From positions 27,776,001 through 27,840,000 of the forward strand of contig CM114275.1 in assembly GCA_050084515.1 (NCBI GenBank): 64,000 nucleotides of DNA, given 5' to 3'. This DNA comes from Blasia pusilla (Eukaryota > Marchantiophyta > Marchantiopsida > Blasiales). The notes beneath the pieces are model-generated. The model was given only the letters and a program-made list of their open reading frames with translations. It was not told the origin of the DNA and searched no databases. Position numbers and translations under genes: made by a program. This document shows, one piece after another, positions 45,192 to 57,260 of the stretch (within the stretch, counting starts at the first letter, position 1; each line of letters opens with the position of its first letter).

Positions 45192-45645
45192 GGTTTCAGT
45201 TTGATTGTGAAGCCGCTAACCTTGCTGACCAAGGTGAATCAAGAGTGGCACTCGGGGGATAAGTAGGAGAGAGCATTTTAGCTGCTCAAGGACAGATTGA
45301 CGTCCGCGCCCATATTGAGGAGACCGATCAGGGGACGTCATTTCCGGTTGCATACCGATTGGAGCATGTTGGGGGTTGGAGCCGTGCTCACCTAGTATGA
45401 CGATGATGGTAGAGTTCATGGTGGCTTACGCTAGTTACTCGAACAACGATGCAGAGGTAAAATGTAGCTTGTATGAGGGTAAGTGCTTGGCTGCGTTGGG
45501 GTTGTCCCACTTTTCAGGTGTTATTTATTCGGCAACCCCTTTACCATCATTATTGATCATCAGGCATTTAAGTGGTTGATGGAGTCCGACAAGCTTACAT
45601 GGAAGCTTGCGAGGAGGGATTTTTTGTTGTAGGAGTATGACTTCC
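45192..45645 (+). pseudogene. RNase H fragment, composite C
   Basis: Resumes the family A sequence at the RYVKGF block and covers the connection and RNase H parts (RPIRGRHFRLHTDWSMLGVGAVLT, YEGKCLA). It ends at the DFQV block and is joined directly to the PHD segment, so the whole integrase is deleted. Confidence 0.8.
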
Positions 45646-45788
45646 AAGTGCGATGTATGTTGTGTGGTTCCGCTTGTAGTGTAGCCACTATGCTAGTCTG
45701 TGATGGGTGTTCGAGAGGATGACATATGGCATGTCTGACGCCACATTTCACTAGGGTTCATATGGACGATGGTGTGTCATAGATCTTA
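45646..45788 (+). pseudogene. PHD finger fragment, composite C
   Basis: RCMLCGSACSVATMLVCDGCSRG.HMACLTPHFTRV. The Trp before the His is a stop (TGA) and the last zinc pair is lost. It runs straight into the middle A repeat, without the 3' spacer, polypurine tract or B1. Confidence 0.78.
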
Positions 45789-46301
45789 TCACGTCTTTTG
45801 GGATAGATTGGTGAGATCTAGTAGAGTGCCTTCGTAAGTAGTGGAGGATAGGCTCAATAGGTGGAGGATGACCAGTTGAGGCCCCGAAAAAAACCTGAGA
45901 GAGCAGGTTTTCCCTTCGTTTTGGCTTATTTTGAGCCATATTGAGAAACTTACTATTTCAGGTAAGTACCATTTTGAGTATATGATCAACTTTATATTTT
46001 TGGTAAGTAGGCCTTGATCTCCTACATCAGGTCAAGAGCCAAGGAGATGATTTGGGAGCATAGGTTATCATGGAGAGAGCTTGAGAGAGGGGAGGGGTAT
46101 ACCTCAAGGAGAGAGAGCTTCAGAGTTCATTCTCTCTTTGTTGAACGTCTTGGCATGAGGCAGGGGATCTATGGTCTTGCTTGCCTTGTTTGTGAAACCC
46201 AAGCCTTTCATAAGGATAGTGGGTTTGGTTTGACATTGAGAGAGACATGTGAGTGCACACATTTGAGACCTATGATGTTGAGAGAGATTGGATCTTATTT
46301 T
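45789..46301 (+). repeat. Middle A repeat of composite C
   Basis: Starts TCACGTC, lacking the TG end. Self-primer TCATTCTCTCTTTGT at 46127-46141. Followed by a primer-binding site and a leader as an A1 would be. Confidence 0.85.
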
Positions 46302-46316
46302 ACAAAGAGAGAATGA
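46302..46316 (+). other. Self-complementary primer-binding site, composite C second unit
   Basis: ACAAAGAGAGAATGA, 15-nt exact complement of 46127-46141. Confidence 0.78.
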
Positions 46317-48087
46317 GCTCGCTGGTTGTTCAACATTTGGTGCAGGTTGGGGGACCGTGTTTTCCACTTCATGGCTCATGGGAGTGCTCACCGGAGCAAG
46401 AGCCGTGCGAGTTTGCTATTTTGCTTTGATAATTTTTTGTACGGGAGAGTGGCACGCAGAAGCGTTGCCCAATTTTCGATAGGAATTGAGTATGGGAGTG
46501 GATTGCTCCATGCTGATGCTCTCGGGAGCACCATGTAGCTTGTTGATTTGTGTTCTCGTAGGTTTCACATTTTCGTTGGGAGAAATCAGCGCGGAAGCGC
46601 TGCCAAATTTCATGTAGGAGAAAGAGACATTGGGCTTTACGATAGTCCCCCTCAGTTTTTATTAGAATGTATAATTCTTAACTTTTTGCTCGCAACTCCA
46701 AATTGTGCACCGTTTATTGCACAGCGTGCACAGCTTCACAATCTACCACGGCGTCAAAAAGTCACTCTTGCAAAACTGCCATTGCTAGGCGAGTTTTAGG
46801 GTTAAATTTTTCAAACCCTAAACTAGCCGTTGCGCCGGCGGCAGTTGTTTCCGTCATAGTCACCGTCAATGGTCAACCATCATCGTCAACAATCAACCAT
46901 CATCGTCGATGGTTAATCGTCATTGTCGATGGTCAAGCGTCACCGTCGGTTATCAAGCGGCACCGTCAACCGTTGCCATCGCCTAGCGCTACTCAAAGTC
47001 ACGTTCGGCCATTGTTCATCCTTTGGTTGCCATTGCCACTATTACAGAGTGGAGGATCTTCCTCGACCACCATTGATTCTCTGACTTGCGCCGTTACCAC
47101 GTACTTTGGTTTAGTCGCCACCATCATCGTAATTTTTTCATCAACGAGTGATGGTAGGTGACCTCCGGTTATGGTGTTTGAGTCTTGATTTCATGTTGCT
47201 ATGTTGTGATTGGTAGCCGCTCGACGACGATCGAGTACCGTGCCGTGACGCCCGTAGCCGCAATGCGCCGCCGATTGCCACGTCATGTCGCTTGTGGCGG
47301 CACCGCACCGTCTCAATCGCGGAGCCGCTCCTTCACTAAGGAGCATAGCATGTGAATTTTTTTATTGAGGAGGGTATGCCGCTTAGTGCCGTACCCCATT
47401 CCCGAGTGTCGGATCATTTGTAGCCGTTCCGTATCTCTAGTGCCGCACAGGACCATTGAACCTGCACCGCACATCGAGGAGGTTTGAACAGCGTCAATAC
47501 GAGTGGAGTACGACTTGCTAATTGGAGGAGTTGTCTTCACGACCGAGTTGGGGTCGAGATTTGCATTTTCCGAGGAGTGACATTGACATTATTTTCATGT
47601 TACCCATTCTGGTCTCTAACCCTCCACGTGTGACAGATTTTCGGATATGGGAAAGATATTTGGGATATTGGGTTTCGTGTTGATGTTGAGAGCATCAATG
47701 ATGTATGATAGGTTTAGGGGACATAGACCTATGTGGGATGTCCAGAGTTGAGGATGGTTTATCGATGAGACGATAGATCACTTGACTTGTCGGAACTGCG
47801 CCGCTTGTTGCCGCACAACACACGTCTTAGTGAGAGAGTGTAGATTGAGTGCCGCATGTCTAGTTTTAGTGATTAAGGAATTACTTGCAAGATTGAGAGT
47901 GATCATGTGAGATGGGCACGAGGGCCATCACGGCGACCTTTGGGGATTTTGAGAGGCGAGGTAGTGGACCTGAGAGTAGCTCTGGAGGGTTTACCTAGAG
48001 TGGTACGAGGTTTCGAGGATCTCCACGTGAGAGACCACCTCGATCTCCTTTTGTGTCATCTTTAGATGAGGGGGAGCTTATAAAGGA
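46317..48087 (+). other. Leader of composite C second unit
   Basis: No recognised protein. AGCGTT (46461-46466) and AGCGCT (46596-46601) cores are again 135 bp apart. GTCAATGGTCAACCATCGTC-like short repeats lie at about 46860-46960. Confidence 0.6.
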
Positions 48088-49525
48088 GTGTGTGTTCGTG
48101 ATCCACCATACACATTGAGTGGTCCTACCTGTTGGACGTACGAGATGGACGACCGGGGTAGAGGACCGCGTAGTTTTTCGGATGTTGTAGGCACTGTAGA
48201 GCTACACGACTTCATTGGGGAGTTTAGGAGTTGGTGTGACTCACAACGGGCTAGAAACTCTAGAGAGTTCAACCCATTTACAACATGGAATGGTATGTTC
48301 CAGCATTTAGAGTGAGCGCCCATGGACGATTACCATGAGTTTTCCCACAGATATGCCACATTGAGGCATGGCCAATCTACTATGACCCACACTATGTGTC
48401 ATGGACGGAGCCAATCCCAGATGAGGAGGAGGAGTCAGGAGAGGCTACTTCCTCTTCCACTAGTGATGTTTTAGGAGGGATCATTCACACTGGAGTAGTT
48501 GCACCGTCTAGTTGGGTTTGTCCCACTTTCAACCCTGTGGTTGAGTTCTTTGCTAAGTTGAGGGCGAGCTACCAAGGGGTACAGACCGAGAAGTTGCGGA
48601 ACATCCACAACTTCCAGAGGCGCCCATGTGAGAGTTTTGTGAGGCTTACACTCGCTTGTACCGGTTGATCAACGTCATTGAGGGGATGACAGAGGCTCAG
48701 GCTATCCAATCATAGTACGCGATGTTGGATCGGACCCTGCGGACACGGGTGCGGGAGGGGGTGCTTCTCATGAACACGTCCCCTATGTTGAGAGATTTTT
48801 TTGGGACCGCCGAGAACATTGAGTGCAACATGGCATACGAGAGCGTACCCACCATGGGTTCTGGGCGAGAGCAGTTACGATTGTCTGCACTACCAGTGCA
48901 GCAACGTGAACTCCGAGATAGGTCGATTGTGGTACCACGAGCTCGGGGAGAATACCGAGAGGCTGTGCTGCAGAGACCTGCACCTTCATATGCGGCTCAG
49001 GAGCAGTCGCCTACGATTACTTATTGGTCATGTGGTGGAGCCCATCATCAACGTGATTGCACTTGTCAAGGTCATGGACGTGTGCCTCAACATGAAGGAG
49101 GAGATGGTGCTGCACCAGGAGGTTATCATTGTGACTATTGTCAGAGGTATGGTAATACACGCGCCAAGTGTTTTAGTTTACACCCTCAATTAAGTCCGGA
49201 CCGAGGGCTAGAGAGGGCACAAGAGCGAGTAGCCGGTCCGAGTGGGCCTAGAGATCGTGCACTAGGTGGTCGTGTTGGGGAACGAGGAGCTGGAGTTGCC
49301 CGACTGGGTGGTGGAGCTACCTATGGAGGAGGTAGAGTGCCACCACCTAGACGCGTCCAGGGAGACGTCGGGCATGAGGGTGGGATGGCTACTCAGATAC
49401 AGCAGCTACAAGAGCAGATTGCCGCTATGGCATTGAGTCTACCCGATGCCGGATCCGTGGCATTGACATCATATGGAGCAACCAGAGATATGGAGGATCT
49501 TGGTTGGATGTGTGGGGATGCCTAG
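48088..49525 (+). pseudogene. Gag, composite C second unit (best family A gag)
   Basis: The best-kept family A gag. YEMDDRGRGPRSF..VVGTVELHDFIGEF is followed by a 75-residue frame to 48315, EFFAKLRASYQGVQTEKLRN, and a long open frame at 48722-49525. The latter has MLDRTLRTRVREG, a decayed first knuckle (YWSCGGAHHQRDC, first Cys now Tyr) and a second knuckle (CDYCQRYGNTRAKC, His now Asn). A Gly/Arg-rich segment and an IQQLQEQIAAMAL coiled-coil-like tail follow. A TAG at 49523 separates it from the protease in the same frame, which indicates that gag and pol were one reading frame. Confidence 0.83.
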
Positions 49526-49543
49526 ATAGAGGCCGCTGCAATT

Positions 49544-50720
49544 ATGACGCGTGGAGCAGCCGTAGAGTTGGACCCACAGCGAGGGGAAGTCATGCTTCCT
49601 CAGTCTTTCACGTTGTCCAAGGCAATGAGGACCCCATCGATGGGTCTTGATCAAAGTTCCTCGAGAGTTGGTGATGTTGTTGGTGTGCAGGCACGAAGCG
49701 TGATGGGAGAAGCAAGTGCGACGACTATTATTGCTGATGCTCATGAGGGGCATGTGTCAAGCACGTTGTTGGGGGCGGCCACCGTTGTGGACTGCGCTCC
49801 TTTATTTTCTGTTTCTGATGTTATGACGTTGGGAGGTACGTTCACCGAGATTTTTTGGCTGGCCGCTATGCTATGCGAGAGTGGAGTTGGAGTTCCTGCA
49901 TCACGTTTAGAGGTGATTGTAGAGGAGGTGATGGACCTACCCTTGGAGCTGATGCTCGGGCTGTCCACATCAGATTCATGGCAGGCTGGGGCTGCTAGGA
50001 TGGCGGAGGTGCCCGCTAGACCCGCGATAGATCGTGCCATGGCTTCTCTTGGTGTTGTTTTGCTGGATAACCGGGGAGAGGTATTCCAATTGATGAGTCC
50101 AAGAGGTAGGGCTTTTAGTCCGCAATGCGTCTTGTTGGATTCAAGGGCACAACCCCTTATGTTGGGGAAAGCATCATTCAGAGGTTTGGGCTTGACGAGA
50201 GCCGATTTGGAGCGTTGTCCATTCCGGATACAGACATCCTTGGGTGGAGCAAGTGCCACACAGTATATCACCCAAAAGGAGGTCGTGGTAAGGATTCGCT
50301 CGAGACATCCTACAGATGAGTTCGTGGTGCAAGCCAAGGCGATAGTGATTGATGCAGAGTCCTACAACGTCTTGGTTGGTGGAGCAGTGTTATACCCGAT
50401 GGGGTTTTCCCTAGATTACTGGGAGGAGTCAACGTCCTACAGACAAGGATGGCAATCATGTGATGGGTGCCTTAGCTCATTACTCGTTTGATTCACAGAT
50501 GCAGTCATCGAACGATGGCCAGGAGATATGGCAACCTTAGCAGCATTTAGCAATGCCATCACTTGGCTTAGTGATTTAATTGAGGGACATGTCTATGCAG
50601 AGGGTAGTCCCGTTCCTGATATTTCTATGGAGAGGAGCGTCATGGTAGCCGCATCAGTCTGTGGAGGAGAGGTGCCGCTTTGGGGCTCGAATGAGGAGCT
50701 TCGACGCTTAGCCACTTAGC
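49544..50720 (+). pseudogene. Protease region, composite C second unit
   Basis: 315 codons open to 50491, then frames to 50719. Contains the conserved pre-protease segment (AATVVDCAPLFSVSDVMTLGG, AMLCESGVGVPASR), VLLDSRAQPLMLGKASFRGLGL with the active-site Gly replaced by Arg, and IDAESYNVLVGGAVLYPMGF. Similar in length and layout to element B. Confidence 0.82.
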
Positions 50721-50809
50721 ATGTGCAGACCGCGTGGAGCGATACATTTGCACTAGAGTGTGACGGATGAGAGGAACCCCAGGTAGGTAGGAGTGTTGCT
50801 ATGACCCCT

Positions 50810-51036
50810 TTGGACACCACCCAGATTGTGTGATGCATCCTAGAGGAGGATTTTTGGATGTTGTATCTCTTTGGAGGGATCAGTACTGGGTTAGCTATTG
50901 TTTTGCACACTGGAGTGCGCATGCTGCAATATCTGTATGTGGAGATTGATGATGTTGCAAGGGGTGCTTCACTTCACCATGTGGCGTAGTTACGCCTCCG
51001 TTTTCCCGACTTGTTGTCTATGTCCCCCAATCATGT
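50810..51036 (+). pseudogene. N-terminal methyltransferase fragment, composite C second unit
   Basis: LYLFGGISTGLAIVL, YLYVEIDDVARGASLHHVA and LRLRFPDLLS match 40850-41010. It is cut at 51020-51036 by a deletion that joins it to A2, so motif IV and everything downstream, including B1, are lost. Confidence 0.82.
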
Positions 51037-51553
51037 TGTCATGACTGTTTAGGATAGATCGGAGAGATGTGGTAGAGTGGCTTCGTGAGGAGGAGGACAA
51101 GCTTAAGAGGTTAAGGATGATCTATTGAGATCCCGAGAAATTTGAGAGAGCAGATTTCCTTTTCGTTTCGGCTCATTTAGAGCCATATAGAGAAACTTAT
51201 TATTTTGGGTAAGTTTACGTAATTTGTAGAGTTTACTTTCCACTTTGGGAAGTGGCCCTTGAACCGCTACAGTAGGTCAAGAGCCAAGGAGATGACCTAC
51301 GAGCATAGGTTACCGAGGAGAGATCTTGGAAAAGGGAAGGGGGTATAGCTCCAAGAGAGAGAGCTTGAGACCTCATTCTCTCTTTGTTGAACCTCTTGGC
51401 ATGAGGCGAGGGAGTTATGGTCTTGCTTGCCTTGTGAGTGTAATCCAAACCTCTCATTAGGAGAGTGGGTTTGGTTTGACATTGAGAGAGACATATGAGA
51501 GTGCATACATTCGAGAGCTATGGTGTTGAGAGAGATTGGATCTACTTGATTTA
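51037..51553 (+). repeat. Repeat A2 of composite C
   Basis: 517 bp, starting TGTCATGAC. Self-primer at 51372-51387. Followed directly by B2. Confidence 0.88.
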
Positions 51554-51675
51554 TTGGAGATATTTTGGTACTTCTTGTCTCGTTGATTGGATGAGTTAGC
51601 GTGGGATTGTACGTGTTTGTGTGTATGTTTGTCAACAATGATGTATGTTGTGTAGCAATGTGTATGCGCGCGACA
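51554..51675 (+). repeat. Repeat B2 of composite C (right terminus)
   Basis: Matches B2 of copy A-1 (TTGGAGATATTTT... ...GCGCGACA). The copia sequence resumes after it. Confidence 0.87.
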
Positions 51676-52800
51676 GCCCAATCAGCATCTGTGAATCCCT
51701 ATAATTGTAAACTCGTAGAAGGTTCAAATTGAAGCCCGAATTGAACAAAGAATCTCACATACCCATAAACCTCCTCATAGGATCAAGGTGCTTGCATAAA
51801 TTGGCTCACTAGGCCAACTTCATCGCTCAAATCTACCTAGTTATAATCAGATAGATCAAACTTCCAATCATGCACTTATACATATTAGAATCTGCAAGCA
51901 ACTCTCCTTCATCCACTCTAAGCTTTAAACTTTGGTCCAACGGTGTAGAGATTGGCTTACAAGCCGTCATACCATATTTTGAAAGCATGTGAAGAGCATA
52001 GTGTTGTTGTAGTAACCACACGCTCTCTCCAACCTTGATAAACTCAATACCAAGGAAGTACTTGAGTTCTCCCAAGTCCTTCATATCAAATTTTGCTTGT
52101 AATTTTAGCTTGACTTGTTGTACCATATCCTCACTACTCCCTGTAATCAAGAGGTCATCAACATACAACACAATGATAAACGTATGATCTTGTCCTCTCA
52201 AGACATATAACGAGGAGTTAGAATCACATACCCTAAACCCCAACTCTTATAGGGGATATGTAATCTTGCCATACCAAGCTCTTGGAGCTTGTTTGAACCC
52301 GTATAGAGCTTTCTTCAACCTGCATGCGCGAAATGGAAACTCGGAAGGCTCGTATCCAGGTGGTTAAGCCATATATACCTCCTTACATAGATCTCCATTC
52401 AAGAAGGCATTCTTGATCTCTATGTGATATAATCTCCACTTCTTACTTACTTCAACTCGTAGTTTCCATATTTGTCATAGGGCTATATGTTTCCTCATAA
52501 TTGATGCCATATTGTTGTGCATAGCCCTTAGCCATCAATCTCGCTTTGTATCTGTTAACTGTACCATCTTGATTGCGGTTGATTTGTAAACCCATTTGCA
52601 ACCAAAAGCTTCCTTACCGGAAGGTATATCAACCAGCTCTAAGGTCTGTTGATGTCTTAATGCTGCAAGTTGTTCCTCCATAGCTTCAATCCATTCGACT
52701 TTACTTGTAGTTTCTTCAAAACAACTCGGCTCCTCTTCTTGAAGGGTAGTCATCATATATGCATAATATGTCGCAAGGAAAACCTTCATTTCTGAATCTA
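51676..52800 (-). pseudogene. copia-1 reverse transcriptase
   Basis: Read on the minus strand from 52789: [43 protein letters not shown], then frameshifted KGYAQQYG and [16 protein letters not shown], then an open 136-residue frame (52243-51833) with the catalytic VLYVDDLLITG, KDLGELKYFLGIE and STPLDQSLKL. It continues to the GFTDADWA RNase H block at the insertion site. Typical Ty1/copia order. Several stops make it inactive. Confidence 0.92.
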
Positions 52801-53420
52801 TAAATAGGATGTATAACTCTACTTGATCTACGAAGTTGGTTTTCAGAGGTAGATGCCTCTAACACCTAACTCGAGCTTTGACTAGTGTGAACAGACTGAA
52901 TACGTACTCTTCTTGTCCATGGACTCACAAATTTAAGTGAAAAATCTAGGACCTCTCCTAATCCTACACTAGTACTTGGGGAATTTGAAGGCAATGTCTT
53001 TTGGTTTACAGTCATATTTTCCACCTCAACAATATCTTGGATTCTCTTCTACCTTGCTTTGGAAATGGAAATCTAGCTTGTTTTCCAAATTAGCAAGCAA
53101 GATATATCTCTAATGTAGCAGGACCCGCTAATTTAGGAAGTCCTATGACTAGATTAGATGATAAAAGATTGTGTAATCTTTGAAAATTACTATGTCCAAT
53201 TCTCTTATGCCACACATTGAGATCTGTGACTTGTTGGCTAGTTTGACTATACATTGTTGTTTGAATCTCTGGGATAGAAACGTCTAATTTGAACATTCTG
53301 TCTGATCTAGTTCCTTTGGTTATCGTAATCTGGTCATCCATTATTTGAATGAAACCACCATATGTATTAAACTTCACTTGATAACCATGTTCTACTATTT
53401 GTCCTACAGAGATCAAGTTT
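52801..53420 (-). pseudogene. copia-1 pre-integrase region with deleted integrase core
   Basis: MISVGQIVEHGYQVKF and LNVWHKRIGHSNFQRLHNL form the GAG-pre-integrase zinc region (about 53416-53090). The sequence then runs into the linker to reverse transcriptase. The core with SDRGGEY, present in copia-2 at about 62740, is absent, so the copy could not integrate by itself. Confidence 0.85.
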
Positions 53421-54640
53421 CTTGCAATGGTAGGAACATAGAGAATATTTCCAAGAGCATAAAGACCATCTTATCCTATTGAAACTTTACCGATATGCGT
53501 GATATGATGTTGAGCGTCATCTCTTGTGAGCACAATTGCAGGATCTTTCATCGGCTCCAAACTATTCAATCATTTAGCTTGTGAGGTCATGTGATTTGAT
53601 GCACCACAGTCAATGTACCAATCTGTTGTCGAATCTTTCTTGACCATTGCTCTCATATGATGAGTCATGACCAAGAGATGCTCAGTTTGTGAATGTTGTT
53701 GTTCTTGGTACTGCCCTTGGTGTTGTTGCTCCACATAATTTTGTTGTTGTAAGATTCAAGTTCTCATATCTGCCTTATTTTTGAAGCAAAAATTTGCATA
53801 GTGACCGTTTATCCCATAGTAATTGCAAGATTCAAGGATCCTCTGCTGCTGACCTCGACCCCAACAGTTTCCGTCATCACCACCTTGTGATTATGTCTGG
53901 TACTGATTCTTAGTTGATTGAGTGATATTATATTGAGTGCCTCTTCCTCCATATGTTTGATATCCATCATGACCACGGAAGCTTCTACCACAACCTATAC
54001 CTCTGTTTGATTCATGACCTGCAAATAGCGCACTCTCTTGTAGACAAGACGAGCTATCGTTGCCTTCTAGGCGCATCTCTTCACTGATTAACAGTGCGAC
54101 TAATTCTTGAAAGGTTGGATACTTCTAAGATAGAGGTCTCAAAGGACTTGTAATCCTTTGGAAAGCTTTGAAGAGAGAACAAAATAAGATCATCATCTTC
54201 TGCTGTCACTCCAATGCTATTCAACTGATCAACAATATGTCTGATACTCAAAACATAAGCATTGATGCTCTACGATCCTTTCTTCACTTCGTTCAATTTC
54301 TATTTCAATTTAATCTTTTTGGCCTTTGTAGATGTTTGGAACAACTTTACCAATGCATCCCAGGCTTCCTTCAGAGTATCAACATCTTGAATGTGACCTA
54401 TCATTGGCGAATTGATAGTTATTGAAATGTAGTGGATTACTTGCCTTGCGTATTTGTTCCAAGCCGGAACATTCAAGTTTGTTGAGTCATCTTTTGGCTT
54501 GGCCTCATCATCTGTGACAAGCTCCCATAGTTCTTCACCCATGAGAAATTTTCTCATGCAAAACTTCCAGTCATTGTAATTACGCTTATTTAGCTTTTCG
54601 CCTTGTGATCGTAAAACGATTTTATCCACAAAAATGTAAT
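53421..54640 (-). pseudogene. copia-1 gag and protease
   Basis: Gag starts at 54629 (MDKIVLRSQGEKLNKRNYNDWKF), with the copia gag block LKEAWDALVKLFQTS. A zinc knuckle (YYGINGHYANFC) lies at about 53830-53780. The protease active-site block TDWYIDCGASNHMTS (DCG where DSG is usual) is at about 53625-53580. Frame interruptions lie near 54165, 54120 and 53890. Confidence 0.87.
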
Positions 54641-55112
54641 TTTAGGATCTCCACTGCTCCAATTGAAGCATAGACCACTCCTAAATAGAAATAGACCTGA
54701 AATTTTCCAAAATTGATCAATTGTATGAAAGAACTAGTCGAAATTGGCCTAAAGAGAGCAAACTGCACAACTTTTCTTCACTAATTGCACTTTCCTACAC
54801 TGAAATTGCTATTACAAGAGCTCATAACGTCATAATCAAGCGATTTTGGATGCGTTGGAAAGCTCTAAATGAGCTCTACAAGATGATTGGAACAATATTT
54901 TGGTTTCATTCTAACCAATGCGGACCTAGACGGCTGAATCGACCGGGAAAGCCCTAAAAATGCCTCCAACGTTTTATCACCATCAAAGCTCCACCTGAAA
55001 TCTGCACCCACTTAGCCCTAAACCAAATTTCCTTCTCCAAAACTAAAATTGGGCCTTCTCTTGCCTCTCTTCTCTCCTAAAACACCAAGAATTTCAAATG
55101 ATGTTCTCCTAT

Positions 55113-55127
55113 TGCTCTGATATCATA
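55113..55127 (-). other. copia-1 primer-binding site
   Basis: The minus strand reads ATGATATCAGAGCAAT, close to the TGGTATCAGAGC complement of initiator tRNA-Met used by plant copia elements. This contrasts with the self-complementary sites of families A and B. Confidence 0.72.
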
Positions 55128-55135
55128 TAGAAAAT

Positions 55136-55435
55136 TGCTAAAGAAGCATAACTAGTAGAAAACGGTTTTCACATTCACACACCACCATGAAGAAAAAAAA
55201 AATTCAATGAGATAATGAGTGGAGGATGTTCCACTTCTCAATTATATATGATATGTACAAGCAACCCTAACCCTAATCTTAACCATATTCTCGAGTTAGA
55301 TTAATAGTGATTAACTAACCATAGTTAAGATAATTGCGATTAAGTGACTAACCAAGATTAAGCTTCCCTACTTCGTGTGAGTACCAAATGTAGCACTTCA
55401 GGTGTCTCATGAGTTTGAGTATAACTCAATCTTCA
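55136..55435 (-). repeat. copia-1 5' LTR
   Basis: Aligns with 34854-35152, with small differences including a degenerate inverted repeat. Confidence 0.85.
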
Positions 55436-56279
55436 ATAATAAGTAGACAGAGGATCCAAATTACAAAGACGTTGAAGTCATCAAATATCTATCTTGCATC
55501 AAGATATAATTATATCTCATCAATAGTCTTTAAGATTTTTTAACTATTTCCTTATTTTGACACCTTATTTGATATCGTATCATATCTCTTACATATATAT
55601 TTAAAAATACATTAAACGGAAAAAATATTGTTTGTGATCTCCAAATTAATATGGCACTCAAATAGTATACACAATAGAGGATTATAAGACATAATCCATT
55701 CATTTTCCAATAAGTGTGCATGCTTCATTATCTTCTTCCCATCATCCAATCTATAAAATAATAGTGAGAAACAAGTAAGTACATAATATCTTAATTTCTT
55801 ATCATTGGGAAAATTTGCATTAAATAAGGTAATTAAGATATATTATTTAATCTCCTTATTCAAATATGGTGCATTCGAATTTAATGATCTAAACCAATCA
55901 TATGTCATGCGAGCATATTATAATAGAATATATAAAGATATGATTAAAGATATGATTGTTAACCATAATTTGTACAACTCCTTCTTCTTCTTTAAAAAAC
56001 TCACACTACCAAATCAAGTCCAATCAAAGTATTTTTACCAAGTAGCAAAATTTTTGTAATCTTCTATCACTTAAGGTTATATTTAATAGTAAAAAGGTAA
56101 TATGATTTCCCCAAGTGTCTCACAATGGCCATTAAGTTTGAATATAGTTGATGCATATGATGTGGATATCCATGAAAGGAACAGGGAAATATATATAATA
56201 AGTCTCCTAAATCTTGTGTAATCATCAATCATGGCGATGTGTGGCATTCTGTATACCTTAATATAATATGGTCCTTAAT
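55436..56279. other. AT-rich interval, no gene recognised
   Basis: Nothing assigned. It may be a decayed downstream part of the Helitron protein on the minus strand. Confidence 0.4.
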
Positions 56280-57260
56280 TATTTTTTATTCTAGAAAATC
56301 CAACATGAGTGTTGCACCTTGATAGTAGCATAGATTTCAATCATATATTCCTAAGTAGGTCGAGCAAATCAAATAATTCGATTTTTATCTTCCACTCCAA
56401 TCTTTATTTTAAGTTGGAAAAATGAAAATTATAAGGTTGTAACATTTTTTGTTCTAGTCTCCTCAATAATCTCACCAGAAACTTAATCCTTCTCCATGGA
56501 CTCGTCAAAGAGTTTCCTATTCCCATCATTTTGAAATACATAATGTATTCCAAGATATCAACCTCCTTTACCATAGATGAATAAAAAAACAAAATGCAAT
56601 GGAATCTATGCCTTATTTGGTTCATTATAAAATGTGTATCTCCTTTATGTGAGCGTAGAAAATTATCACGAGGTCCAAGTGTTCATTCCCATCATTTGGA
56701 AAATTAGTTGCAATCTCGTAAGTACTTGTTAAGTTATAACGTGATACATCAAGACCCTTGTTACTTTCCTTAAGGATAAAGTGTATATTAAGAAAAAGTT
56801 TCCTCATCTAAGCCACGTGAGAAAATCTTGACATAGGAATTGCATTAATGCAACAACTCCTCTAGCCCTCTTAAGATCTCGGATTGAAGATCACGAGACA
56901 TAAACATTCCCAATTTCTCCAATTCATTTTTAGTATCATGAATGTAGATTTGGGAAAATTGGGGACGGTTCCTATATCATGATGTGGTGGTCCAATACAA
57001 AGATAGATCTCACCTTTAATCCTAAAGTGTATGGTGTCATCAACTTACTCATTCACCTCTGCTCTAGTAGATACCCATTGAAATAAGTAATTATAAGCTT
57101 GAGCATGAGCAAGAAAGTGAACAGTTTGAGGGCCTACATTTGAAATCAATGACTTCAAGAATACAAGAGACTTCTTCAACAAGGGAAAATATAGTTTTCC
57201 ATGTTTACAACACATCCCAAAAGGTAGGTAGGGGAACTTTATACTCTTCATCTTTTAATA
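56280..57260 (-). pseudogene. Helitron N-terminal region remnant
   Basis: Minus-strand blocks in Helitron order: FGMCCKHGKLYFPLLKKSLVFLKSLI... AQAYNYLFQWVSTRAEVNE (57240-57045), like the CC..GK..LP region and the RxYNSA(L/F)SFTS block. A FRIKGEIYLCIGP block follows at about 57020, then SRYNLTSTYEIAT (about 56750) and LHFVFLFIYGKGG.YLGIHY (about 56610-56530), matching the LxFPLLFPYGExGYH block that precedes the Rep region. Stops throughout. This is a different part of the protein from the two helicase remnants, so these could be pieces of separate insertions. Confidence 0.75.

Larger units (their letters stand above)
35615..51675 (+). mobile_element. Composite family A insertion with three A repeats (copy C)
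   Basis: A 16,061-bp insertion in copia-1. Order: A1 (35615-36131), primer-binding site, leader, gag, protease, methyltransferase, partial reverse transcriptase; a foreign 2.5-kb block (42662-45191); RNase H; PHD remnant; a middle A repeat (45789-46301) with its own primer-binding site; second leader, gag, protease and methyltransferase start; A2 (51037-51553) and B2 (51554-51675). Only the outer ends carry the target duplication, so the two internal regions entered as one unit or were made by recombination after insertion. Both internal regions are deleted and stop-rich. Confidence 0.88.
34854..55435 (-). mobile_element. Ty1/copia retrotransposon copia-1, interrupted by a 16-kb nested insertion
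   Basis: Minus-strand copia element with LTRs at 34854-35152 (3') and 55136-55435 (5'), an initiator-Met-type primer-binding site next to the 5' LTR, gag, protease, partial integrase, reverse transcriptase and RNase H. RNase H is cut in the DADWA / RWVSTRHSTSGY region by the family A composite at 35615-51675. Removing the insert rejoins the frame exactly. The integrase core is missing between about 53030 and 53040 compared with copia-2, so this copy was defective apart from the insertion. No target duplication was identified with confidence. Confidence 0.9.

Noticed and set aside
49741-50337. 198-codon minus-strand frame
   Set aside because: Antisense of the protease-region frame, which carries the recognisable motif.
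34854-55435. A clear 5-bp target duplication for copia-1
   Set aside because: Flanks (AAAAG on the left, ATAAT on the right) do not match convincingly.
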